Assembly: GCA_964393185.1 (NCBI GenBank)
Contig: CAYMSO010000010.1
Coordinates: forward strand, 1 to 60,863
Origin: CAYMSO01 sp964393185
GTDB taxonomy: Bacteria; Patescibacteriota; Dojkabacteria; J137
DNA length: 60,863 nucleotides
Reading direction: 5' to 3'
The position numbers and the translations under genes were made by a program. How positions within the stretch are numbered: position 1 is the first letter of the stretch; each line of letters starts with the position of its first letter. Shown one piece after another: positions 43,121 through 52,500 of the stretch. The notes beneath the pieces are model-generated. The model made no database searches. It saw only the letters and a list, made by a program, of their open reading frames with translations, and was not told the DNA's origin.

Positions 43121-44956
43121 ATGCAGATATTTCGAAAAATTCTACAAACAATTTTGATTTTACTACTCATAGGTGTATACGGACTCAGCACTACGAACCC
43201 TGTAAACTCAGCGAGTGCAACGGTAGAAAATTATGCAATAGATATTGAACTAAAGAGAGATGATAATGCAAATGTGAAAATTGCAATAGACATAGAAAAT
43301 ATCGACAGAAAAAACGTAATAACTGGCAAGAACATTGTTTTACCTTTCAACAATATTATTAATCTAAACGCTACAATTAATGGGCAACCTGTAGGTTATG
43401 AACTCGATAATGAACGTGAAGGATTTTCTTCGGTATCTATAGATTTTGGTGGGCAAGCAATTCGACCTTTTCAAAAAGTGAAGCTTGTATTAAATTTTGA
43501 TGCGCTTAAGGCAGTCAAATCTCGAGCCGGTGTAAGAACTTTTTTGTTTTATAATAATAATTTTAACTCCAGGAATCAGGGTAATATATCAATTATATAT
43601 CCAAAAGATTACGGAGACTTAAGTTTTATAAGTGCAAGACAGTTAGATCCAACTAACCAAGGCAGCGATAAAACAAAATTAGTGGTATCCGACAGATCCT
43701 CTTTAATGATGATTTGGGGAAATGAATATTTAATAGAAATAGGTAGTAAATTCGAATTCAAACAGTCAGATAACCAAAATGGATACTATTTATTGGAGTT
43801 AATACATAACTCACCAACGCAGGATGTAAGTTATTCTAGCTTTAAAGGTGCAGACTTGGGAAGCCACGATGAATTGGGCAATACTTTCGCTATGATTAAA
43901 CTTGATCAAAAGAAGCAATTTGAGTATCGAGCATTAATTAAGAAAAACTCATCTCCTCTTGATTCTTCTTCCTTTAAAACATTTAAGTTTACATTAGATA
44001 GCTCGACACCATATGGGGAACGAGTAGTTTCGGAAATCACAAAACGAGTTAATGATCTCGATAAGCTTGAATTAGTTAATGATTTTTTAGTTAACAATTC
44101 AGTGCTTTCCCAAACTCAAAAATTCAGTCCTAACACAGCAGAGTTAAGTAATTTCTGGCAATTTATGTCTGATTCTAAACAGATGACATCTTTTGAATAT
44201 TGCTATGCATTGATATCAGCTGCTGAGTTTTTGGGTCATCAGGGCAGATTTAGCTATGGGTACGTATTATTGGGAAGTAATAAAACACTAACCCCACATG
44301 TGTGGTGTGAGTTAAAGGTAGACGACAAAGTTGTACTTGCTGATCCGTATTTAGACAAATTGACTGGCCTGAAATACTTTGGAGTAGAAAGTGATTTAGA
44401 TCGAGTAAAGTTTGGGATTTGGGAGCCTGAACGTCAGTACCTAAACGGTATGGGATTATTTACCGAAAATAGTTTTATCCAGGAAGCAACAATTCTCGAT
44501 AATCTAAGCGAACCTGCCGAATCACAGGCAGTTAATTTATTGCTGGAAGCGCCAGCCAAAATAGCTTCTGGTCTAACTTATAATCTAAAATTAACATTCA
44601 ATAATAAATCATCCAGTTTTATACCGGTTAAAGACATACTCATAAACAATAATTCGCAACTTGGCAAAATGAATTTCTCTGACGTGCTAAAGCCTGCCCT
44701 TTTGCCTCAAACAGAGAATGTTTTCGAAATTACCGATATAAGAGAATACAATATCTTCAAAAATGGATTAAATACTCTAAATATAGAGGCAGAACTCGAT
44801 GATTCATACTATCCAAAACTTTCGACTCAAAGGCAGGTAGATTATTACTTGGATGATAAAGCAATAATTCTTGGTCTGATTGTGACTAATTTAGTATTAT
44901 TTGTTGCTGTGTTTACAATTTGGAAGATCTTTACCAAAAGATCATATTACTATTAA
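43121..44956 (+). CDS. Secreted transglutaminase-like protein, membrane-anchored
   Basis: 611 residues. A signal sequence (about 8-27) and a C-terminal membrane segment (about 585-605, before a short basic tail) leave most of the protein outside. The region 340-440 has a transglutaminase-like triad: Cys361 in FEYCYALISAAEFLG, His393 in TPHVWCEL and Asp408 in LADPYLD, with correct order and spacing. Family members are proteases, amidases or crosslinkers. The first 300 residues are beta-rich, and 470-575 looks like an Ig-type domain. Its TAA overlaps the ATG of truB (TAATG), an odd pairing with a housekeeping gene. Confidence 0.8.
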   Translation: MQIFRKILQTILILLLIGVYGLSTTNPVNSASATVENYAIDIELKRDDNANVKIAIDIENIDRKNVITGKNIVLPFNNIINLNATINGQPVGYELDNEREGFSSVSIDFGGQAIRPFQKVKLVLNFDALKAVKSRAGVRTFLFYNNNFNSRNQGNISIIYPKDYGDLSFISARQLDPTNQGSDKTKLVVSDRSSLMMIWGNEYLIEIGSKFEFKQSDNQNGYYLLELIHNSPTQDVSYSSFKGADLGSHDELGNTFAMIKLDQKKQFEYRALIKKNSSPLDSSSFKTFKFTLDSSTPYGERVVSEITKRVNDLDKLELVNDFLVNNSVLSQTQKFSPNTAELSNFWQFMSDSKQMTSFEYCYALISAAEFLGHQGRFSYGYVLLGSNKTLTPHVWCELKVDDKVVLADPYLDKLTGLKYFGVESDLDRVKFGIWEPERQYLNGMGLFTENSFIQEATILDNLSEPAESQAVNLLLEAPAKIASGLTYNLKLTFNNKSSSFIPVKDILINNNSQLGKMNFSDVLKPALLPQTENVFEITDIREYNIFKNGLNTLNIEAELDDSYYPKLSTQRQVDYYLDDKAIILGLIVTNLVLFVAVFTIWKIFTKRSYYY

Positions 44957-45708
44957 TGGAAAAATACCTTAGAGTTTATAAACCAGTAGGCCTAACTCCG
45001 CTGGAACTTATCAATAAAATTAAAAAAGAAAGACAGGACTTGTTGGATACCAAAATGGCATATGCAGGCCGATTAGATCCTATGGCGCATGGTGAAATGA
45101 TTATTTTGTTGGGAGATGAATGCAAAAATAGAGATCATTACCAGGGCTTAGACAAAGAGTACCAGTTTAAAATATTGTTTGGGATAGAGTCAGACACAAA
45201 CGATATTTTGGGCATATTGAATAGAACCGACGCTTCTCAAAACGATATTCTTTTAAATAATTCTCAAACTCGCAAAATTACGAAGAAGTTCTTGGGCAAA
45301 ATAGTCCAAGAGTATCCAATTTATTCATCAAAGACTGTACAGGGCAAACCATTGTATTGGTGGGCACGGCATAACAAACTAGATCAAATTTCTATTCCCA
45401 AAAAAGAAGTGCAAATTTATAATCTGAACTTTACTCAAAGAGAAACTCTTACAAAATCTGAGCTTTCCGAGTTTGTTTTTTGTAGACTGGATTTAGTTAG
45501 GGGCGACTTCAGACAAGGAGAGATTAAAAATAAATGGAAGAGATTTTTATCTGAGTGCTCAAGAGAGCAGTTTACAATTCATACAATCACTTCCAAGGTT
45601 TCTTCGGGAACTTATATCAGAACTTTAGTTAAAGATATAGGTGCGTACATAGGAACTAGAGCAATTGCTGTAGATATTTTTAGAGCACAGGTGGATTTGT
45701 CTTCGTAA
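44956..45708 (+). CDS. truB: tRNA pseudouridine-55 synthase TruB
   Basis: 250 residues from ATG 44956, which overlaps the preceding stop; an upstream ATG at 44920 lies in the previous gene and adds residues TruB lacks. YLRVYKPVGLTPLELIN is the usual start, YAGRLDPMAHGEMIIL contains the catalytic Asp, and SSGTYIRTLVKDIG is the conserved C-terminal motif. It makes pseudouridine 55 in the T loop of tRNAs. The protein carries an unusual insertion (RQGEIKNKWKRFLSECSREQF, about 190-210) and KDHYQG rather than KTY in the middle, so it is somewhat divergent. Confidence 0.92.
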   Translation: MEKYLRVYKPVGLTPLELINKIKKERQDLLDTKMAYAGRLDPMAHGEMIILLGDECKNRDHYQGLDKEYQFKILFGIESDTNDILGILNRTDASQNDILLNNSQTRKITKKFLGKIVQEYPIYSSKTVQGKPLYWWARHNKLDQISIPKKEVQIYNLNFTQRETLTKSELSEFVFCRLDLVRGDFRQGEIKNKWKRFLSECSREQFTIHTITSKVSSGTYIRTLVKDIGAYIGTRAIAVDIFRAQVDLSS

Positions 45709-45724
45709 ATCCTTACAAATTATT

Positions 45725-45767
45725 AATTTTCTTCAAAATCTCCCAAAATTTGTAATGCGTTATAATG
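45725..45767 (+). promoter_or_regulatory. Shared surface-cassette promoter element, copy 1
   Basis: The first 38 bases (45725-45762) are identical to 49480-49517. It ends with TATAAT (45761-45766) preceded by GTAATGCGTTA. The -35 region 17 bases upstream reads ATCTCC, not TTGACA, so a special sigma factor or activator is possible. It is 91 bases before the tail-fibre-type gene. Confidence 0.7.
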
Positions 45768-45857
45768 CGGTTTAATTCTTTCTCTGTAAAATAAAGTTAA
45801 TAAGGTACCTTTATTATTAAAATTTATTATGAAATTATAGATATTACTAAAAACTGA

Positions 45858-46622
45858 ATGAAAACACGATTAGGAATAATGGCTTATCTAATTTTGATAA
45901 TGTTGCTAGTACTTACTGTTAATGTTCAAGCTGTTGAGGGCAGCTGGTCAAGCTCAGGAAATGTAATTTACTATAACGATGGTAATGTAGGCGTAGGCAC
46001 TTCTTCACCTAGAAATAAGTTTGATGTTATGGGTGATGCTGTAATTGGACGATCTGATGGATCATTATTTGTAATCCAGACTCCAGCAACTGAAACAAGG
46101 CTATACACTTCAGGTGGCAAACCAATAGTATTCCCTCAAGGAAATATAGGCATAGGTACTACAGTTCCCCAAAATAAATTACATGTAGAAGGAGATGTAA
46201 TATTTGGACGCAGCGGAGGAACAAATTTATATTTTCAGACTCCTACGACTGATGCAAGAATTTACGCTCAGGGAGGAAAGCCAATATTATTTCCGCAAGG
46301 TAATATAGGTATTGGAACTTATTCACCTACACATAGATTGTCAGTTAACGGAACAATCAAAGCGAAAGAGATTATAGTAAGTAACAGTGGCTGGGCAGAC
46401 TATGTTTTTGAAGATGATTATAAATTAATGTCGATTAAAGATTTAGATGCCTATATTAAAACACATAAACATCTGCCAAACATTCCAAACGCCACAGAGG
46501 TAGAAGAAAATGGAGTCCAACTAGGAGAAGTACAAAGATTACAGTTAGAAAAGATAGAAGAGTTAACACTTTATATAATTGAGCTGGAAAAGAGAGTGGA
46601 ACAATTAGAAGCTAAACTTTAA
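45858..46622 (+). CDS. Secreted tail-fibre-type protein with C-terminal coiled coil
   Basis: 254 residues. A signal peptide (about 5-25, cleavage near VQAVEG) is followed by two and a half repeats of about 53 residues: GNVGVGTSSPRNKFDV, GNIGIGTTVPQNKLHV and GNIGIGTYSPTHRLSV. The end (about 180-254) is ADYVFEDDYKLMSIKDLDAY, HKHLPNIPNATEVEENG, then a coiled coil EELTLYIIELEKRVEQLEAK. That C-terminal module is very common in Bacteroidetes exoproteins and in phage-tail-like proteins, where it trimerises. The first gene after promoter element 1; a M23 peptidase gene follows closely. Confidence 0.8.
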   Translation: MKTRLGIMAYLILIMLLVLTVNVQAVEGSWSSSGNVIYYNDGNVGVGTSSPRNKFDVMGDAVIGRSDGSLFVIQTPATETRLYTSGGKPIVFPQGNIGIGTTVPQNKLHVEGDVIFGRSGGTNLYFQTPTTDARIYAQGGKPILFPQGNIGIGTYSPTHRLSVNGTIKAKEIIVSNSGWADYVFEDDYKLMSIKDLDAYIKTHKHLPNIPNATEVEENGVQLGEVQRLQLEKIEELTLYIIELEKRVEQLEAKL

Positions 46623-46648
46623 TTAAATTGAAAATTACCTACCTTTAT

Positions 46649-48166
46649 ATGAAGTACACAAAATATATTCTGTTAATCTTTTTAATTATCTTTATTATTA
46701 TAAACTTCGATAAGAGATTTATAAAAGTAATAGCTGAAACTAAAAAAGAGAGCAGTAGTTTGGGGCTAATTACTTATGATGGAGCGTACCTTTGGTGGTA
46801 TGATGTAACCACGCTTGAGGAAGTAAAAGTTAATGATCAAAAAGTTAATTATGAATACCAAGTACACAGTGAATTATTAAACGATACAAATGCAGGTAAA
46901 ATACATCGAGCAAGAAATTCTACCTCTAAGTGGACAATGCCGACATCTACTTTTTCTGAAGAGTACATTTATAAAGAAATCGAAAGTCCTTTTGACAAAA
47001 AGAGTGTATTATTAATTTATAATGATTATAACAATAAGAGTAGGCTCGAAGTAATAGATGGAGATGTACTAAAATCAATCAACCCAACAGATTTGGATTT
47101 CATAGATACAGCATTGCCATTAGGCTGGATAGATAATGATACTATAATTCTTGGGAATTTTATAAAAGAAGTACGTAGTTTTAAAGAGATTTATAGTTAT
47201 AATATAAATTCTTCAAAAGCTACAAAAGTGAAATTTACTGATGAAAGTGATATCTACTATGACGGTCTAATTACCACAAATCAAATCGGTTATTTTTTAA
47301 CACATGATCTAGAGCTGCTTAAAGTTGATTTTACTACTAACACTGAATTAATAAGAACAAGTACACAATCTTACTTTATAATAGGGCTTGGAACTATAGA
47401 TGATGCTAAAAAGATGATAGAAAAACGAAAAGAAAGTATCGAAAAAAGCAAATTTTTTAATATAAATTCAGAGAAAAAAATATTTGATAAAAGTGGAGTT
47501 AATTCATTTATGTACTGGCCGGTTCCGGAGAATCACATAGTTGCTTGTGGAATTGGTTGTTATGATGGACATATTGGTATAGATATAGGTGTCAACATTA
47601 ATGAATCTACGGCTATAAGAGCGGTAGCAAGTGGAGAGGTGATTGCAGTTGTTAACACACAACCCCATGGAAATAACAGAACGACTTCTCCTGCTAATGG
47701 GAATTATGTAATAATAAAGCATAATTTTAATGAGCAAGACTTTTATTCAGTTTACCTACATCTTAGTTCAAGTATTTCTGTCATTCAGGGCAGTACTGTT
47801 TCAGTGGGAAGTATCGTTGGATATGGGTCTAACTCAGGATATACTTGTGGTTATGATCCAGTAGATACAGATGGTTGTTTAGGTTACCCTGACTCCTATT
47901 ATCACTTGCACTTCGAAGTCTGGGGTAGTTGTGGTAACGGATCATGCTGGTTAAATCCATATAACGAAGAATTATGGATCAGAGATGGTAACGGTAATAT
48001 TGTTGACCCTCCTACTAGTAAAGTCAATTGTAATACTAACGATGCTTTAATTTCTGGTTATACACATACACCAGGAAACTCCATGTACTGTAATGGACAT
48101 AATAGTCTTACTCTACAAGAGAGTACCTTATTAGAGGGTAGCTATTTTAGAGGTTATATTTACTAA
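46649..48166 (+). CDS. Membrane-anchored M23 (LytM-type) peptidase
   Basis: 505 residues from ATG 46649; a TTG at 46628 is the alternative. A hydrophobic N-terminus (about 5-22) anchors it. Residues about 300-430 are an M23 domain with all ligands: His308/Asp312 in GHIGIDIG, His371 in YLHLSS and HxH (His419, His421) in HLHFEVWG. VASGEVIAVV and VQGSTVSVGSIVGYG-like hairpins match the fold. It should cut peptidoglycan crosslinks or bridges. Extra cysteines around the site (ACGIGCYDG, YTCGYD, GSCGNGSCW) are likely disulfides. The N-terminal half is a beta-rich domain I do not recognise. It lies in an operon with the tail-fibre-type gene. Confidence 0.88.
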   Translation: MKYTKYILLIFLIIFIIINFDKRFIKVIAETKKESSSLGLITYDGAYLWWYDVTTLEEVKVNDQKVNYEYQVHSELLNDTNAGKIHRARNSTSKWTMPTSTFSEEYIYKEIESPFDKKSVLLIYNDYNNKSRLEVIDGDVLKSINPTDLDFIDTALPLGWIDNDTIILGNFIKEVRSFKEIYSYNINSSKATKVKFTDESDIYYDGLITTNQIGYFLTHDLELLKVDFTTNTELIRTSTQSYFIIGLGTIDDAKKMIEKRKESIEKSKFFNINSEKKIFDKSGVNSFMYWPVPENHIVACGIGCYDGHIGIDIGVNINESTAIRAVASGEVIAVVNTQPHGNNRTTSPANGNYVIIKHNFNEQDFYSVYLHLSSSISVIQGSTVSVGSIVGYGSNSGYTCGYDPVDTDGCLGYPDSYYHLHFEVWGSCGNGSCWLNPYNEELWIRDGNGNIVDPPTSKVNCNTNDALISGYTHTPGNSMYCNGHNSLTLQESTLLEGSYFRGYIY

Positions 48167-48169
48167 AAA

Positions 48170-48802
48170 ATGTACAGAATACTAATATTTATTATCACAT
48201 TAGCTCTTCTAGGCTTGTTAGGATACCTATATTTGCATAATCAAAATTCTACTGAAGTTAATAATATTGGAAAAGATCAAATAATCAACCAGCAAGTTGT
48301 TCAAAACAACTGTGCAACGAAAAAGTTAATAACTCAGGATTTTCCCGCATGGTCACTACTGGTAGATTGCATGTGGGAAGATTCGGTACAGCAAGAGGAA
48401 CAATTACAAATACAAGTTAAAAATAAAGAAAGTCAAGCTTTAATGCAATTAAAATTCAGTATGCTTGAAGGATATGGCTCAAATTCACTTTGCTACAACG
48501 ATGAATATGAGTATATTTCAGATCAAATAGTTAGAATTAGTAAAGGAGATGGTAGCTATGTTTATGCTCTCAAGGAACTAGGTTTTGCTCCAAATGGCAC
48601 AGCTTTATACTATTCTATTAAAAGTGATGGATTTTATCCCGAAGATGAAGATTTTAATTATTGTATCAGTGTAAGCCCTTCCTTTACTACAACAACATCT
48701 GACTCTACTAGACCGATCGGATTTATCTACATAGACATTACTAACGTAGAAAAAGATGAGGTATCGAAAATAGATGAAATAATTTTAAATATGACCTACT
48801 AA
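48170..48802 (+). CDS. Membrane-anchored protein, C-FP-CxW-SFTT family, paralog A
   Basis: 210 residues. The N-terminal membrane segment is at about 5-24. The outer domain has NNCATKK, DFPAWSLLVDCMWED, SLCYNDEYEYIS and NYCISVSPSFTTTT, and ends in ILNMTY. The four cysteines and FP-W, C-x-W and SFTT landmarks match the genes at 48845 and 20004. It starts 3 bases after the M23 gene, so it is in the same operon. Function unknown; a disulfide-stabilised binding domain is an inference. Confidence 0.65.
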   Translation: MYRILIFIITLALLGLLGYLYLHNQNSTEVNNIGKDQIINQQVVQNNCATKKLITQDFPAWSLLVDCMWEDSVQQEEQLQIQVKNKESQALMQLKFSMLEGYGSNSLCYNDEYEYISDQIVRISKGDGSYVYALKELGFAPNGTALYYSIKSDGFYPEDEDFNYCISVSPSFTTTTSDSTRPIGFIYIDITNVEKDEVSKIDEIILNMTY

Positions 48803-48844
48803 GGAGTTGAATTAATACTAAGATTATATTTATTAACGTTAATT

Positions 48845-49468
48845 ATGAAAAAATACGCAATAATATTTCTTATAATTCTGCTTTCTGCGCTTTTCTTTTT
48901 GACAATACTAATTATATTGAATGATTCTTTCGGCGATAGTAAGGAGTCGAGCTTGAATAACTCTTCATTCGAGAAAAACAATACTACTCAATCGATTTGT
49001 CCGGATAAATCATATGTTTACCCAAACTATCCCAACTGGGAAATAACTTTGGATGAATGTGACTGGGTAGCAGATTGGAAAAGTCAAAATATGTTTAGTG
49101 CCAAAAATATACAAGACAATTCAGAAATTAATATAAAGTTTACAGTATTACAGGGAGTAGGATTCAATGGTAATTGTTACAATAAAAACTACTCATTTAT
49201 TAGTTCTGACCTGGTAAGGGTAGAAGAATCTCTAAACAAATTTTCTTATGGCAACAGGGAAGATTTTATTACAAATGAAGATCCAAACTTTCAAGATATT
49301 ATAGTTGAAGGTAATAATGACTCTAACGCTTCTTATACATATTGTAATAACGTTTTTTTAGGTTTTACTACCCAAACTTTAGACCAGAAAAGAGCTTTAG
49401 TAGAAATTAGCGCTGATACTAACAATCCTAATCTAACCGATCAGGTGGTTAAAACTATGAAATATTAG
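48845..49468 (+). CDS. Membrane-anchored protein, C-FP-CxW-SFTT family, paralog B
   Basis: 207 residues. The N-terminal membrane segment (about 5-25) is followed by SICPDKSY, NYPNWEITLDECDWVADW, GNCYNKNYSFIS and TYCNNVFLGFTTQT, ending VVKTMKY. It aligns well with paralog A immediately upstream (42 bases apart), which indicates a local duplication. It shares the third cysteine's G-x-N/G-x-C-Y-N context with paralog A. It closes the operon before promoter element 2. Function unknown. Confidence 0.65.
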   Translation: MKKYAIIFLIILLSALFFLTILIILNDSFGDSKESSLNNSSFEKNNTTQSICPDKSYVYPNYPNWEITLDECDWVADWKSQNMFSAKNIQDNSEINIKFTVLQGVGFNGNCYNKNYSFISSDLVRVEESLNKFSYGNREDFITNEDPNFQDIIVEGNNDSNASYTYCNNVFLGFTTQTLDQKRALVEISADTNNPNLTDQVVKTMKY

Positions 49469-49479
49469 CGATTTCTTAA

Positions 49480-49522
49480 AATTTTCTTCAAAATCTCCCA
49501 AAATTTGTAATGCGTTACAATG
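49480..49522 (+). promoter_or_regulatory. Shared surface-cassette promoter element, copy 2
   Basis: It differs from copy 1 over 43 bases at one position (TACAAT instead of TATAAT; 49516-49521). GTAATGCGTTAC at 49507-49518 is a near-perfect palindrome. The giant protein's start follows 55 bases later. Confidence 0.7.
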
Positions 49523-49576
49523 TTTTTTCTTCAAATTTTTTGTATAAATGCATTAGATTCTTTTTATAAACGCATT

Positions 49577-52500
49577 ATGAATAATAAATTGCTAAAAGTT
49601 TTGTCTGGTGTAGCAGCTTTTTCAGTTATCTTTTCAAATCTATCTCCTCTTCTTGCTTTAGTTAAGGCGGAAGATTCGCAGTACGATTTTAAAGTCGAAA
49701 GCATTCAAATTCCAGATAATTTACAACCTGGTCAAGAGCTAGAAATACCAATAAAAATTGAAAATATTGGTACAAGTGCATGGTCAAAAGTGGATGAATA
49801 TCAAAATCCATTTATGCAAATTAATTATAAATTACAGAACCTTTCAACTAAAGAAATAATAGAAGGAGAACCTACAGATTTGCTAAATGATATACCTCCA
49901 ATAACCAGCAAACCAGAAAACGTAACACATCCTAATCAAAAATTATTGTTCAAAGCTCCAGCCGAAATAGGTCAATATGAATTAGAGATTTATCTTTACA
50001 ATAACACTAAGTTAGAGCCAGAAGAAAAGTTTATACAATCAGCAGAAAAACAAAAATTTCAAATTAATTTAAATCCACCTCTAACTCCAGATATAACCGC
50101 GCCTCAAGGGACAATAATTATAAATAATGGAGAAGCTCAAACAGATAATGTAAATATAGAAATAAATCTTTCTGCAACAGATCCTAATGTTGAGGGCCAG
50201 GTCACGAGTGGTGTTAGCCAGTTTAAGTTGTCTACATATTCAGATTTTGCAGATGTAAATTGGGAAGCTATCACAGGTGATCCACTAAGTAGAACATTGG
50301 CACCAGTACCTAGTAATACAACTTATTATGCAAAATTTTTAGATAATGCTGGAAATGAATCAGAAACTTATTTTGCAACTGTAGAATTTATTGCAAGTGC
50401 TCCAACAGGAGGTATCAAAATAGATGAGGGCGACACTATGCCTAATTCCGAAGTTGACTTGGAGGAGGTACAAAATTCTAATGTTTCCGTAACTCTAAAT
50501 GCTAACTCAAATGTTAATGTTACCGAGTATAAATTAGTATATAGTAATCAGTTTTCTATTTTTGGAAGTGAGGTCGATCAACTTTTTAACCAAAATGCCT
50601 GGATTACTTTCTCGAACCCTTCTCCAATTGTAGAATTAAGTCAAGAAATTGAATTACCGGATCAAACCAATGCTTACACCTTTTTTGTTAAATATAGAAA
50701 CGAATTTGGTCAAGAATCTGAAGTTTACTCAAAGTCTATATACTATAAATCTTACAATATAATTCCACTCATTTCTTCAGAAACACTCGACGTACTAATT
50801 GGAGGAGAAGACGAGATACATTTTACTGTTAAAAATACAGGACAAGATATTGGATATAATACAACAGTAGAATTGACATTACCCCAAGGATTTGAACTAA
50901 TTAATACAGACGAGGAAGTTAAGCCATCTTACATTAATATAAATGAACAAGGACTACAGGTACTTCAGTATAAGGCAGTTGCAGATTTACTAGAAAATGA
51001 ATCTATCAAGATAAAACTAAAAGTTAAGATTGGTGGTGTTGATGAAGGATATAAACTTGGAGATCAGATACAGATCCCAGTGAATATTAAAATGTTTAAG
51101 AGAACTGACTTCCAAACAGGTGCTGAAGTTAACCAAAATTTAAACCTTGTTTTTGTTCCTTTCAAAATACGACCACAATCCCAGTCAGGAGAGCAGTTAG
51201 TCGGAGAAACTATACAGAACCAAGTAACCATAGAAACAAATTCAGATATACCAGCACAATCTAACGAAGGTTCCAATAATGCAATGGTTGTACAATTTGA
51301 GTTAGACAATGGAATTAGCTATGTTGAGGGTAGTCAATCGGTACTAATAAACGGAATTCCTGCCCAGGTAGTTTTTGAAATTATCGAAACTATAAATTCA
51401 AATCCCATTCTTGTATGGATGTTTGGAGAAGCAGATGTTAATTCTGTAATTGAACTTTTCTTTAGCACAGAAATAGAAAAAATAGAGCAGGACGGCTCAC
51501 TTATCCCTAATTTTGTAGAACATGATCAATCCATTCAAAATGATTTATCTGTTACAGGAACATATGCAAATCCAGTCGATCCGGATTGTAATAATGTACC
51601 ATTATCCTATCCTTCAAACAGTGACTGCATTCCAGACCCTGTAGATTATCAAGTAGAATCAACTCAAGAAATTATCGCGAAATATTTTAAAGTAAATAAA
51701 TATGTAAGCAAAGTAAATGAACAACCATTCATTTTTCAACGGATTAAGTCGGGAGATATTGTGACTTATGCAGTAGAAATTAAAACCAGCGATTTTTATG
51801 ATCTTTATTCTATAGAACTAGAGGATATGCTCCCAGATGGTATTAACTATATTGGTGATTTATCTTCAGAAATTATAATTCCAGAGTTAACTCAAAATTC
51901 GAAAAGTACAGATGGTACAACAGTACTGACATGGAAATTAGATTCAATTCAATCTTCCAATATCTATCAATTTGAATACAAAGTGCAAGTTAGCGATAAG
52001 TATGATTCTAAAGACCTGAATGGCGATCAAAGAATATTTTCTTCGGATCCTTTAGGTTCAACCATCACTTTAAAAGGAATGTGGTTAGATAATGATCCAG
52101 CAAACGGAAGTATACGCTCAGGAGTTGCTATCGATACAGACTCTGCAAATCTTTCAGTTCAATCAGTAAAAATTTCCGAAGGAATTAGACTTGCAGGACA
52201 AAATGATTTTGTAGACTCTATTGAAGTTAAAATCGGAGATGAAGTTAATGTTAGATCATTGATACAATTTCCAGAGAAGAATCCCACTTTTGATTTTGAA
52301 TATTATATATATCTTCCGATTGGTACAGAATTAATAGGAAACTTGAGTATTAACAGTTTTGGTAACTTTGAAAAACAACCTACAAATTATCAAACTATTT
52401 CGGGTGGATACTATTTTGATCTTGGGAAAATTGATCCCGGCTCAACCTTAGAAATTACATACAACCTAAGAGTTTTAGACGATACTAACTTAAGGCTAAC

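Noticed and set aside
44920..44955. ATG at 44920 as the truB start
   Set aside because: It lies in the preceding gene and adds residues not found in TruB; ATG 44956 opens with the typical sequence.
49520..49576. ATG at 49520 as the start of the giant protein
   Set aside because: It lies in the -10 part of the conserved promoter element; ATG 49577 gives a proper signal peptide.
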